Positions 1 through 7,658 of a DNA stretch of 19,879 nucleotides are shown here, one piece after another. Numbering within the stretch: the first letter of the stretch is position 1; every line of letters starts with the position of its first letter. Below the pieces are notes generated by a model. The model ran no database searches. It was not told where the DNA came from and saw only the letters and a program-made list of their open reading frames with translations. The DNA is from JBLHUT01 sp047629975 (GTDB taxonomy: Bacteria; Pseudomonadota; Alphaproteobacteria; Rhodobacterales; Rhodobacteraceae): the NCBI GenBank assembly GCA_047629975.1, contig JBLHUT010000028.1:1-19879 (forward strand), written 5' to 3'. A program made the position numbers and the translations under genes.

Positions 1-56
1 CCGTCGCGGCCCGGCGCCCGCGGTCGCCGCGGTACCGGGGGCGGGGGGGGGGCGGG
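1..56. other. Extremely GC-rich window edge with a G10 run
   Basis: The first 56 bases contain almost only G and C (four A/T bases) and include an uninterrupted run of ten G at 43-52. They precede the in-frame deacetylase signature but do not encode the expected hydrophobic strand in any of the three forward frames. This is most simply a low-quality sequence end or a homopolymer miscall. Real GC-rich coding sequence cannot be excluded. Confidence 0.5.
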
Positions 57-308
57 TACAACCCCTGGTCGGTGGGGCGTCTTTGGACAGGGGTCTGGGC
101 GGTTCTGGCAGGCAAGGAAATCCCGGACCGGTTGCCCAAAGAGGCAGAGGAGGTGTTGCGCGCGTTGGAGTGGCGAGGCAACAGCCGCGCGAAATCACCG
201 CCCGATCATTGGTTTACCACGCTACGCGATACTCCGCGTCCCGGGCCGGTGCGGGCCATTCTGCGCGACCGGATCGACACGCTCAGGGCGCGGCGGGGCT
301 TGCACTGA
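3..308 (+). CDS. AcuC/histone-deacetylase-like protein, C-terminal fragment
   Basis: This is the partial 3' end of a gene that enters from outside the window. In frame 3 the sequence reads GGGGYNPWSVGRLWTGVWA from about position 45. This matches the GGGGYN signature near the C-terminus of class I/II histone deacetylases and AcuC-type acetoin utilisation deacetylases, where the Tyr stabilises the reaction intermediate at the zinc site. The rest (DRLP, a helical stretch, HWFTTL, GPVR, an Arg-rich end) resembles the usual C-terminal tail of alphaproteobacterial AcuC-like proteins. A GTG at 72 could be taken for a start, but it falls after the signature and is surely internal. The first ~15 residues (positions 3-44) do not look like the hydrophobic strand expected before GGGGY, so a frameshift or poor sequence at the edge is possible. 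The substrate is unknown: family members deacetylate lysines, polyamines or small amides. The gene converges with scoB. Confidence 0.7.
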   Translation, partial: VAARRPRSPRYRGRGGGGYNPWSVGRLWTGVWAVLAGKEIPDRLPKEAEEVLRALEWRGNSRAKSPPDHWFTTLRDTPRPGPVRAILRDRIDTLRARRGLH

Positions 309-372
309 TGGCTCTGGCCTGTTGTGCCCTGGTCCCTGCGCCTTGTAGAGTTTGTGCGGTTTTTCGGGTGAC

Positions 373-401
373 CGCAGGGCTGGTAGGGTACCTGCCCTGC
401 G
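373..401. terminator. Stem-loop between convergent genes, possible bidirectional terminator
   Basis: A perfect 8-bp stem, CGCAGGGC (373-380) with GCCCTGCG (394-401), continues after one T.T mismatch into GGTA/TACC around a GGG loop. It lies in the 118-bp gap between the converging deacetylase fragment and scoB. No T tract follows on either strand, so it is not a textbook intrinsic terminator. It may work as a bidirectional 3' end or an mRNA-stabilising hairpin. Confidence 0.45.
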
Positions 402-426
402 TGATGTGCCCTTGCGTGATATCGGC

Positions 427-1050
427 CTAGACGAGGGTCGCCTCCGTTGCTGCTTCGAACTCTGCCTGGGTTACACCGTCTGCCAGCTCCACTAGCCGCA
501 AACCGCCCTCGACCACATCCATCACACCAAGGTTCGTGATGATCCGGTCCACGACCGCCGTGCCCGTCAGCGGCAGCGTGCATGCCTTAAGAACCTTCGA
601 CACGCCAGCTTTGTTCGTGTGGTCCATGACCACAACAACACGTCCGACACCGGCCACAAGATCCATTGCGCCGCCCATCCCCTTGACCAGCTTGCCCGGA
701 ATCATCCAGTTGGCCAGATCACCGTTTTCGGCTACTTCCATCGCACCGAGGATCGCCATGGCAATTTTGCCACCGCGGATCATGCCGAAACTTGCCGCGC
801 TGTCGAAATAGGCGGTCTGGGGCAACTCGGTGATGGTCTGCTTACCGGCATTGATCAGGTCGGGGTCAATTTCGGTCTCGGTCGGGAAGGGGCCCATACC
901 CAGCATCCCGTTTTCCGATTGCAGCGTGACTTCGATGCCTTCGGGGATATAGTTGCTGACCAAGGTCGGAATGCCGATGCCAAGGTTCACATACCAGCCG
1001 TCTTGAAGCTCTTTGGCGGCACGCGCCGCCATCTGATTACGATCCCACAT
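427..1050 (-). CDS. scoB: 3-oxoacid CoA-transferase subunit B
   Basis: This is the beta subunit (207 aa) of a heteromeric CoA-transferase that moves CoA from succinyl-CoA (or acetyl-CoA) to a 3-oxoacid such as acetoacetate, in the cytoplasm. The N-terminal GIGIP (residues 24-28) and the SENG motif (45-48) are diagnostic. Glu46 is the catalytic residue that forms the glutamyl-CoA thioester in this family. The length is normal for ScoB/AtoA. The ATG at 1050 has a good AAGGAG seven bases upstream. The gene begins 11 bp after scoA stops, so the two are certainly co-transcribed and probably translationally coupled. Whether the physiological acid is acetoacetate, 3-oxoadipate or another cannot be read from the sequence; the overall match is better to succinyl-CoA:3-ketoacid transferase than to PcaJ. 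It is the last gene of the minus-strand block. Confidence 0.92.
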   Translation of the reverse strand: MWDRNQMAARAAKELQDGWYVNLGIGIPTLVSNYIPEGIEVTLQSENGMLGMGPFPTETEIDPDLINAGKQTITELPQTAYFDSAASFGMIRGGKIAMAILGAMEVAENGDLANWMIPGKLVKGMGGAMDLVAGVGRVVVVMDHTNKAGVSKVLKACTLPLTGTAVVDRIITNLGVMDVVEGGLRLVELADGVTQAEFEAATEATLV

Positions 1051-1061
1051 GGTTTTGCTCC

Positions 1062-1757
1062 TTATGACGCGCGAATGGTGCGTTGTTCGATACGCTTTTC
1101 ATGGGCGCCCTGAACGATGCGGTGCACATAAATGCCGGGCAAGTGAATGCCATCGGGGTCGAGGCTGCCTGTCGGGACGATTTCCTCGACCTCGGCGATG
1201 CAGATCTTGCCGCACATGGCGGCAGGCGGGTTGAAATTGCGCGCGGTTTTGCGGAACACCAGATTGCCTGTCGCATCGGCTTTCCACGCCTTCACGATCG
1301 AGATATCGGCAACAATGCCTTCCTCGAGGATATAGGTCTGTCCGTTGAAATCTTTGTGCTCTTTGCCGTCGGCGATCACGGTGCCGACGCCGGTTTTTGT
1401 GTAAAATCCGGGGATGCCGCAGCCACCGGCGCGCATCCGCTCTGCCAAAGTGCCTTGTGGATTGAATTCAAGTTCAAGCTCACCGGACAGATACTGGCGC
1501 ATGAATTCTGCATTCTCGCCAACATAAGACGAGATCATCCGCTTGACCTGCTTGGTCTGCAACAAAACACCAAGGCCGAAGTCATCGACACCTGCGTTGT
1601 TGGAGGCAACGGTCAAATTTTTTGTTCCAGCTTGCTTGATCGCCTCGATCAGCAGTTCGGGAATGCCGCACAATCCGAAACCGCCCGCTGCAATCAGCAT
1701 TCCGTCGAAAAGAACATCGTCCAGCGCCTCTGACGCCGAGCCGTAAACCTTTTTCAT
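1062..1757 (-). CDS. scoA: 3-oxoacid CoA-transferase subunit A
   Basis: This is the alpha subunit (231 aa) of the same CoA-transferase. The sequence shows the glycine-rich GGFGLCGIPE loop typical of CoA-transferase family I alpha subunits, then SNNAG, a segment resembling the CoA-binding core (GGCGIPGFYT), and the C-terminal NFNPPAAMCGKICIAEVEEIVP block. I chose the ATG at 1757 (MKKVYGSASEAL). The frame stays open for seven more codons to 1778, but an AAGGGGG ribosome site lies just upstream of 1757 and the family normally begins close to the KVY motif. The partner scoB follows after 11 bp. The 106-bp gap to topA upstream holds a stem-loop and a possible TTGACT -35 element, so scoAB may have its own promoter. 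Confidence 0.92.
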   Translation of the reverse strand: MKKVYGSASEALDDVLFDGMLIAAGGFGLCGIPELLIEAIKQAGTKNLTVASNNAGVDDFGLGVLLQTKQVKRMISSYVGENAEFMRQYLSGELELEFNPQGTLAERMRAGGCGIPGFYTKTGVGTVIADGKEHKDFNGQTYILEEGIVADISIVKAWKADATGNLVFRKTARNFNPPAAMCGKICIAEVEEIVPTGSLDPDGIHLPGIYVHRIVQGAHEKRIEQRTIRAS

Positions 1758-1820
1758 CCTTGCCCCCTTGAGACCCATATTTATCGGTCGTTCTGCCGCA
1801 CGAGCCAGCCGAAGTCAACG

Positions 1821-1851
1821 CGCCCCCCGCGCCACAAAAGCACGGGAGGCG
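1821..1851 (-). terminator. Stem-loop after topA
   Basis: On the minus strand CGCCTCCCG (1851-1843) can pair with CGGGGGGCG (1829-1821). This makes a 9-bp stem with one G.U pair around a 13-nt loop, 12 bp past the topA stop codon. There is no U tract after it, so termination efficiency is uncertain. A TTGACT hexamer follows (complement of 1813-1818) and could be the -35 element for scoAB. Confidence 0.35.
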
Positions 1852-1863
1852 GACGTCAGATTG

Positions 1864-4647
1864 TTATTCCTCAGGCGTGGAATCAGGTTTGGCCGCCGCT
1901 TTGCGCGGTGCGGCTTTTTTCGCCGCAGGTTTTTTCGCAGCCGGTTTCTTGGCCGCAGGTTTGGTCGTCGCTTTTGCCGCCGGTTTCTTTGCGGGCTTTT
2001 TCGCTGGTGCCTTGCGTTTTGGCGCTGATTTACCGGCTTTTTCGGCGATCAACTCCAATGCCTGCTCCAGTGTCAGCGCCTCTGGTTCGATGTCTTTCGG
2101 TAAGGTCGCATTCACCTTTTCCCACTTCACGTAAGGGCCGTATCGCCCTTTCATGACCGCGATGGCACCGCCGTTTTCAGGGTGCTCTCCCAGTTCTTTC
2201 AGTGGCTCGGCAGGGGCGTTGCGCCCGCGCGCGGGCTTGGAGGCCAGAACCTCGACCGCGCGGTTCATGCCAATGGTAAAGACGTCTTCGATGTCGGGCA
2301 AAGGTGCGGTCGATCCGCCACGCCCTGTGTCGACATTGTGCTTCAGATACGGGCCATAGCGCCCGATTGTCGCCCAGATCATCACGCTGTCTTCGGGATG
2401 CGGGCCGATGGGGCGGGGCAGGGCCAGCAGCATCAGCGCCTTTTCCAGGTCGGTTTCTTCGGGCGGCCAGCCCTTGGGGATGGATTGGCGCGGTGGCTTT
2501 TTGTTTTCCTCGGTGACGGGGCCGCGTTGAACGTAGGGGCCGAAACGGCCCTTGAAGGCGCGGATTTCGTCACCTTGATCCGTGCCCAGCAATTTGCCTT
2601 CGGGGGGGATGCCGCCGTCGTCTTCGGCGCCCTCGACTGGTGGGCCGAACGCGCGGGTATAGCGACATTCAGGATAGTTCGAGCAGCCGATGAAGGCGCC
2701 ACCCGATCGTGCCGTGCGCATCGACAGGCGCCCGATTTCGCAATTCGGACACAGGCGCGGGTCTGATCCGTCCTCTTTGGCAGGGAAAAGGTGCGGCTCC
2801 AGAACCTCGTTGATCTTTTCGAGCACTTCCGTGATGCGCAACTCGGAGGTCTCGGCGATGGCAGCCGAGAAATCTGTCCAGAAGCGGGCCAGCACGTCTT
2901 TGTAATTGGCCTCGCCCGCCGAAACGTGGTCCAACTCTTCTTCCAGACCCGCGGTGAAATTATAGCCCACGTATTGCCGGAAATAATTGGACAGAAAGGC
3001 AATGACCAAACGGCCTTTGTCTTCTGGAATCAAGCGGTTCTTGTCTTTTCGAACGTATTCCCGATCCTGGATCGTGGTGACGATCGAGGCATAGGTCGAA
3101 GGGCGCCCGATGCCCAGCTCCTCCATCCGTTTGACCAGTGTGGCCTCGGTATAACGCGGCGGTGGCTGGGTGAATGATTGCAGGCCCAGCACGGCGGCAT
3201 CTGCTGACAGGATGGCGGCCTTGTTCAGGCGCAGCCCGCTGGCGCTGTCTTCCACCACGTCGTCGGATTTGCCGCTGGCCTTGGTGTAATCGGCCTCAAA
3301 GGCCCCTCCCGCCAGTTTGGCCGGCTCGCCTTGGGTGATCTTTGGCAGGCGGCTTTCGTTTTCGTCGCCCGACACATCGTCGCGCCCCTCTTCGTAGACT
3401 TTCATGAAGCCGTCGAACAAGACAACCTGACCGGTCGCGCGCAAAACCACCTGCCCGTCGGCAGAGCCGACATCCACGGTGGTCCGTTCAAGTCGGGCGG
3501 CCTCCATCTGACTGGCAAGCGTACGCTTCCAGATCAGATCGTACAGCTTGCGTTGATCGGGATCCGACAGTTTGACATCCGAGGCATCAGCCGACAATTC
3601 TGTCGGGCGGATACATTCGTGCGCCTCTTGGGCGTTTTTGGCCTTGTTCTTGTACATCCGCGGGCTGGGCGGAACATATTCGGCACCGTATCGCGCCTTG
3701 ATCGCGTCGCGCGCAGCGTGCACGGCTTCGGGGGCCATGTCGATGCCATCTGTCCGCATGTACGTGATGTGCCCCGCCTCATAAAGGCGCTGTGCGTTGC
3801 TCATGGTCTGGCGCGCGCCCATGCCGAACTTGCGGCTGGCTTCTTGCTGCAAAGTCGAGGTCATGAACGGGGCCGAAGGGTTGCGGTTTGCCGGTTTGGC
3901 CTCAACGGAGGTCACGCTCAGGGCGCGGGTGGTCACGGCCTGAACGGCCAGTTCGGCCGAAGTGGCATTGGCCAGATCGAACCGGTCAAGTTTTTGGCCG
4001 CCCAGAACCGTCAGGCGCGCCTCGAATGTCTGGCCCCGCGGCGTTTCGAGCATCGCCTTGACGCTCCAGTATTCACGAGGCTTGAAGGCCTCGATCTCCA
4101 TCTCGCGCTCGACGATGATCCGAAGGCTGACGGACTGAACCCGCCCTGCCGATTTCGCGCCGGGCAGTTTGCGCCACAAGACCGGGCTCAGGTTGAAGCC
4201 TACAAGATAATCAAGCGCACGCCGCGCGAGGTAGGCCTCGACCAGTTCCATGTCGACCTGACGCGGGTTTTTCATGGCCTCGGTGACGGCGGTTTTGGTG
4301 ATCGCGTTGAAAACGACCCGGCTGACGGGGGTCGACTTCTTGATGGCTTTGCGGCTGCGCAATGTTTCTTCAAGGTGCCAACTGATCGCCTCTCCCTCGC
4401 GGTCGGGGTCGGTTGCGAGGATCAGTTCATTGTCGTCCTTGAGCGCGTCAACAATGGCTTTGACATGCTTTCGGCTTTCGGCGGAAACCTCCCATTTCAT
4501 CTCGAATTCGTTATCTGTATCGACCGAACCGTCCTTGGGGGGCAGGTCGCGGACGTGTCCATAGGAAGCAAGAACGGTATAGTTGCTGCCCAGATACTTG
4601 TTGATTGTCTTGGCCTTGGCAGGCGATTCGACGACAACGACCGGCAT
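1864..4647 (-). CDS. topA: DNA topoisomerase I
   Basis: This is a type IA topoisomerase (927 aa) that relaxes negative supercoils by transient single-strand cleavage. The N-terminus MPVVVVESPAKAKTI starts the Toprim domain, and the acidic DPDREGE motif (about residues 80-86) binds Mg2+. The active-site Tyr is in ITYMRTDG, about residue 296. The type IA core is followed by one C4 zinc ribbon (CPNCEIGRL...GCSNYPEC) and three C-terminal repeats of the GRFGPYVQ/GRYGPYLK/GRYGPYVK type. The last ~58 residues are a low-complexity Lys/Ala/Pro tail of AAKKPAAKK-like repeats, which is common in alphaproteobacterial TopA and probably binds DNA nonspecifically. The ATG at 4647 was chosen over the open frame to 4716 because GGAAGG lies just upstream and the family starts directly before VVVVESPAK. 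dprA lies 119 bp upstream on the same strand. Confidence 0.97.
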   Translation of the reverse strand: MPVVVVESPAKAKTINKYLGSNYTVLASYGHVRDLPPKDGSVDTDNEFEMKWEVSAESRKHVKAIVDALKDDNELILATDPDREGEAISWHLEETLRSRKAIKKSTPVSRVVFNAITKTAVTEAMKNPRQVDMELVEAYLARRALDYLVGFNLSPVLWRKLPGAKSAGRVQSVSLRIIVEREMEIEAFKPREYWSVKAMLETPRGQTFEARLTVLGGQKLDRFDLANATSAELAVQAVTTRALSVTSVEAKPANRNPSAPFMTSTLQQEASRKFGMGARQTMSNAQRLYEAGHITYMRTDGIDMAPEAVHAARDAIKARYGAEYVPPSPRMYKNKAKNAQEAHECIRPTELSADASDVKLSDPDQRKLYDLIWKRTLASQMEAARLERTTVDVGSADGQVVLRATGQVVLFDGFMKVYEEGRDDVSGDENESRLPKITQGEPAKLAGGAFEADYTKASGKSDDVVEDSASGLRLNKAAILSADAAVLGLQSFTQPPPRYTEATLVKRMEELGIGRPSTYASIVTTIQDREYVRKDKNRLIPEDKGRLVIAFLSNYFRQYVGYNFTAGLEEELDHVSAGEANYKDVLARFWTDFSAAIAETSELRITEVLEKINEVLEPHLFPAKEDGSDPRLCPNCEIGRLSMRTARSGGAFIGCSNYPECRYTRAFGPPVEGAEDDGGIPPEGKLLGTDQGDEIRAFKGRFGPYVQRGPVTEENKKPPRQSIPKGWPPEETDLEKALMLLALPRPIGPHPEDSVMIWATIGRYGPYLKHNVDTGRGGSTAPLPDIEDVFTIGMNRAVEVLASKPARGRNAPAEPLKELGEHPENGGAIAVMKGRYGPYVKWEKVNATLPKDIEPEALTLEQALELIAEKAGKSAPKRKAPAKKPAKKPAAKATTKPAAKKPAAKKPAAKKAAPRKAAAKPDSTPEE

Positions 4648-4687
4648 GGTTTTCCTTCCAGGGATGTTCGGAACTTCGGTTCGGCGC

Positions 4688-4716
4688 AACATTGGGGCCT
4701 CTTGAAGGCTTGTCAA
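4688..4716 (-). promoter_or_regulatory. Candidate topA promoter
   Basis: On the minus strand a perfect TTGACA (-35; complement of 4711-4716) is followed after 17 bp by AATGTT (complement of 4688-4693), about 40 bp before the topA start codon. The -35 and the spacing fit a housekeeping sigma-70 promoter. The -10 is weak, matching TATAAT at three of six positions, which is common in this group. Confidence 0.4.
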
Positions 4717-4744
4717 TGCGTCGATGCTGCGATTGCGAAAACTT

Positions 4745-4760
4745 GCCGTTTTTTTACGGC
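4745..4760 (-). terminator. Small stem-loop after dprA, possible terminator
   Basis: On the minus strand GCCGT (4760-4756), a six-A loop and ACGGC (4749-4745) form a 5-bp hairpin followed by AAGTTTT, six bp after the dprA stop codon. The stem is short and the U tract is broken, so it is only a possible weak terminator separating dprA from topA. Confidence 0.35.
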
Positions 4761-4766
4761 TGGCGT

Positions 4767-5948
4767 TTATGATCGTGGTACACGACCGATCAGGCCACCT
4801 GCGTGGCGTTCGATCGCGCCGTCAAGTTCGAGCATCAAAAGATCGTGGGCTGCGTCGGCTGGAGAAATGTCGAGGTCGCGCAACAACTGGTCTTCGGCGA
4901 CCGGGGTTGTGTCCAGAAGGTCGAGTATGCGTTTCGGCAAATCGCCAGAGGATGCGGTGTGCCCGTTTTGTGGCCCGTCTTTTGAAACGTCGGGGCGGGG
5001 GGCGTCTGTTTGGCCGGCGTTCAAGGTTCGGGGCACGTCAGGTTCGGCCATTGAAAGCGTCGGGGCAATCGCCTCTATCACGTCCGTGGCTCCACGTACC
5101 AAAAGGGCACCGTCGCGGATCAGCATGTTTCCCCCGGCGGCACGGGCCTCGAAAGGATGCCCGGGAACAGCGAACACATCGCGCCCCTGATCAAGGGCAT
5201 TGCGCGCGGTAATCAAGCTTCCCGAGCGCGCGGCGGCTTCAACCACAACGACAGCTTGAGCAAGTCCGGAAATGATTCGATTGCGCTTGGGAAAGTGGCG
5301 GGCCTGCGGCGCAAGCCCGGGGGGGTGTTCGGACACGATGAGCCCCTGTTCGGCGATTTGTCCGGTAAGCACTTTGTTTTCCCGAGGATAGATGACATCG
5401 ACGCCGCCTGCGACCACGGCGATTGTTCCTGTCCCAAGGGCGGCTTCGTGAACGATTTTGTCGATGCCCCGTGCAAGGCCGGAGACAATGACAAACCCTG
5501 CCGCGCCCAGATCACCTGAGAGTTTTCGCGCCATCCGGCCGCCAACGCTTGAAGCATTGCGGGCACCGACAAGCGCGATTGCAGGCCGGTTCAACAAGGT
5601 GATATCGCCGCGTGCCCACAAAACCGGCGGGCAGTCGGGAATCTCCATCAAGGCTTTCGGATACTGGGGGCTGCCGAAAAACACGGGGACCGCTCCGGCG
5701 CGAAATCCGTTCCTCAGTTCGGCATGCGCGATACCTTCGGGGCACGATTCATAACCCTTTACCCCTGCGTTGGCCGCGACGTCCTGCAGCGCGCCAAGGG
5801 CCTGTGTGGCGCTGCCGGAATGTTCGGCCATCAGCCGGAAAAACGTGGCGGGGCCGACCCGGCGAGAGCGCAAGAGACGAAGCCATGACAACCTGTCTTC
5901 TTCCGAGGTGGGTGGTGCGAGGGGGGGTGGGGAAGAAAATATATCCAC
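4767..5948 (-). CDS. dprA: DNA-processing protein DprA (Smf)
   Basis: This cytoplasmic protein (393 aa) binds incoming single-stranded DNA and loads RecA during natural transformation. In Rhodobacter the family also serves recombination of gene-transfer-agent DNA. The Rossmann-like core shows VGARNASSVGGR (127-138), the SGLARGID motif (156-163), HFPKRNRIISGL (218-229) and ARSGSLITARNALDQGR (240-256). A C-terminal winged-helix DML1-like domain covers about residues 330-390. The usual GIDAAAH is GIDKIVH here, a modest variant. The start is a GTG at 5948 with GGAG about ten bases upstream. No ATG occurs in frame before the conserved N-terminal RLLRSRRVGP block, so the exact start is somewhat uncertain. 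A CtrA-like box lies just upstream. topA follows after 119 bp. Confidence 0.95.
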   Translation of the reverse strand: MDIFSSPPPLAPPTSEEDRLSWLRLLRSRRVGPATFFRLMAEHSGSATQALGALQDVAANAGVKGYESCPEGIAHAELRNGFRAGAVPVFFGSPQYPKALMEIPDCPPVLWARGDITLLNRPAIALVGARNASSVGGRMARKLSGDLGAAGFVIVSGLARGIDKIVHEAALGTGTIAVVAGGVDVIYPRENKVLTGQIAEQGLIVSEHPPGLAPQARHFPKRNRIISGLAQAVVVVEAAARSGSLITARNALDQGRDVFAVPGHPFEARAAGGNMLIRDGALLVRGATDVIEAIAPTLSMAEPDVPRTLNAGQTDAPRPDVSKDGPQNGHTASSGDLPKRILDLLDTTPVAEDQLLRDLDISPADAAHDLLMLELDGAIERHAGGLIGRVPRS

Positions 5949-5994
5949 GCCGTCATCGCTCCGTCTGCTTGCAAAACCACATTTAGCGTGAAGT

Positions 5995-6011
5995 GGTTAA
6001 CAGCATGTAAA
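5995..6011 (-). promoter_or_regulatory. CtrA-like binding box upstream of dprA
   Basis: The minus strand reads TTTACATGCTGTTAACC. Compared with the Caulobacter/Rhodobacterales CtrA consensus TTAA-N7-TTAACC, the spacing is exact and only one base differs (TTTA for TTAA). The site lies about 47 bp before the dprA start codon, in the most AT-rich stretch of the 250-bp dprA-tldD gap. CtrA control of dprA is known in Rhodobacter capsulatus. Its operation here is inference. Confidence 0.45.
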
Positions 6012-6151
6012 CAGCAATGTCATTTTCGAATTTGTGTCGCTTTGTGTTGAGATTTTTTTTGCCGGTATCTGCGGATCTGCTGCGGCCCGTTCCGATCGTT
6101 GCCTTTCGAGGTGAAAACAGGCCCGCAGCCGCGCATGAACAGGGCTATGTA

Positions 6152-6186
6152 CCGGACAAAATCCCAACAGTCGGGTTTTTGTCCGG
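6152..6186 (-). terminator. Strong stem-loop at the 3' end of tldD
   Basis: A perfect 10-bp inverted repeat, CCGGACAAAA (6152-6161) with TTTTGTCCGG (6177-6186), is extended past one T.T mismatch by CCC/GGG around a 7-nt loop. It starts 12 bp past the tldD stop codon. The minus-strand RNA has no U run after the stem, so this may be a 3' stabilising or processing structure, or a terminator relying on the AU-rich lower stem. The rest of the 5949-6198 gap holds no credible gene. Confidence 0.5.
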
Positions 6187-6198
6187 CAACGGGGTGGA

Positions 6199-7617
6199 TC
6201 AGGTGGCTGCACCGCCCACGGTCAGCCCGCCGATCATCAAGGTGGGTTGCCCGACGCCAACCGGCACCCATTGCCCGGCCTTGCCGCAATTCCCGATGCC
6301 GGGATCAAGCGCCATGTCGTTTCCGATTGCACGGATCTGTTTGAGCGCGGTCGCACCATCGCCAATCAACGTGGCTCCTTTGACGGGGGCGCCTATCTTG
6401 CCGTCCTGGATCCGGTACGCCTCGGTGCAGGAGAATACGAATTTGCCGTTGGTGATGTCGACTTGTCCGCCGCCAAAGCCCACGGCGTAAATCCCGTCCT
6501 TGAGATCCGCCAGGATATCGGCGGGGCTGGCGTCACCGGACAACATATAGGTGTTTGTCATGCGTGGCATCGGCGGATGGGCGTAGCTTTGACGTCGCCC
6601 GTTGCCGGTGGGTGCGACCCCCATCAGGCGCGCGTTCTGACGGTCTTGCATATACCCGACAAGGACACCGTCTTCGATCAGGACATTTTTCGCGCTGGGC
6701 GTGCCTTCGTCATCAACGGTGATGCTACCGCGCCTGTCGGGCATGGTCCCGTCGTCGAGGACCGTTACGCCTTTTGCGGCAATTTGTTGTCCCATCAAGC
6801 CGGAAAAAGCGGAGGTCTGTTTGCGGTTGAAATCACCCTCGAGCCCGTGGCCGATGGCCTCGTGCAACAAGATGCCGGGCCAGCCCGGGCCGAGCACCAC
6901 ATCCATCACGCCTGCGGGGGCGGGGACGGCTTCGAGATTGACGAGGGCAATACGCAATGCTTCCCGCGCGACGCCCTGCCAGTTGGAGCGGTCGATCAGG
7001 CCATCGAGGCCCGCCCGACCGCCGCCCCCCATACCGCCCTGTTCGCGGCGTCCGTCCTGTTCGACGATCACCGAGATGTTCAACCGTGACATGGGGCGCG
7101 TGTCGCTCACATGGCTCCCGTCAGGGCGCAGGATCACGACCTCCTGCAATGATGCCGCCACGGTGGCAGATACCTGCACAACACGCGGGTCCATGGCGCG
7201 GGCAAAGGCGTCAATCTCCCGAAGGGTGTCCACCTTGACGGGGAACGCCACGCCGGAAATCGGATCGTCGTCACCGTACAGCCTGCGGTTGGTCGCAGCA
7301 GGCGGTGCAGCCATTGTTCCTCCGCCTGTGCCGACGGCAAGCAGGGTTGTCTGTGCCGCGCGGCGCATCGCGGATTCGCTGATCTCGGTGGCGTGGGCGT
7401 ATCCGGATGTTTCGCCGCGCACCGCGCGCAGGCCGAACCCCTCGGCGGCATCATAGCTTGCATTCTTCAACCGGCCGTCGTCAAAAACGAGCGTCTCGGA
7501 TTTACGCCGCTCCATGAACAATTCACCGTCATCGGCGCCTTTCGTGGCCTCTTGCAGCACACGAAGGGCGGTGGATTCGTCGATTTTGGTTTCGAAGGGG
7601 CGGAATGTTGAAGCCAT
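6199..7617 (-). CDS. tldD: Metalloprotease TldD
   Basis: TldD (472 aa) is the catalytic partner of the TldD/TldE (PmbA) protease. In other bacteria this pair processes microcin B17 and the CcdA antitoxin and degrades unfolded peptides. The zinc motif HEAIGHGLEGD (His252, Glu253, His257) and the later FSCTEAYRI, whose Cys397 fits the third ligand, are both present. C-terminal landmarks of the family are GNGRRQSYAHPPMPRMTNTY and the Gly-rich GGQVDITNGKF and GNCGKAGQ blocks. Length and N-terminal domain are normal. The ATG at 7617 has AAAGGA six bases upstream. The gene is divergent from ctaC across a 237-bp gap, an arrangement I recall from other Rhodobacteraceae. The partner pmbA/tldE is not in this window. 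Confidence 0.96.
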   Translation of the reverse strand: MASTFRPFETKIDESTALRVLQEATKGADDGELFMERRKSETLVFDDGRLKNASYDAAEGFGLRAVRGETSGYAHATEISESAMRRAAQTTLLAVGTGGGTMAAPPAATNRRLYGDDDPISGVAFPVKVDTLREIDAFARAMDPRVVQVSATVAASLQEVVILRPDGSHVSDTRPMSRLNISVIVEQDGRREQGGMGGGGRAGLDGLIDRSNWQGVAREALRIALVNLEAVPAPAGVMDVVLGPGWPGILLHEAIGHGLEGDFNRKQTSAFSGLMGQQIAAKGVTVLDDGTMPDRRGSITVDDEGTPSAKNVLIEDGVLVGYMQDRQNARLMGVAPTGNGRRQSYAHPPMPRMTNTYMLSGDASPADILADLKDGIYAVGFGGGQVDITNGKFVFSCTEAYRIQDGKIGAPVKGATLIGDGATALKQIRAIGNDMALDPGIGNCGKAGQWVPVGVGQPTLMIGGLTVGGAAT

Positions 7618-7658
7618 TTGGTATCCTTTGAGCCCGGAGCCGCAGAGCGCGGTGCCGA

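Noticed and set aside
1768..2134. Phe/Arg/Ala-rich plus-strand frames that look like membrane or repeat proteins
   Set aside because: They are the reverse complement of the Lys/Ala-rich TopA tail.
3331..5190. A 619-codon open frame on the plus strand across topA and dprA
   Set aside because: It is antisense to two certain genes with all their catalytic motifs. Its composition reflects the complementary strand of high-GC coding DNA and it has no recognisable domains.
6017..7089. Plus-strand frames of 157 and 280 codons across tldD
   Set aside because: They lie opposite tldD with its complete zinc motif. No ribosome site or family match was seen.
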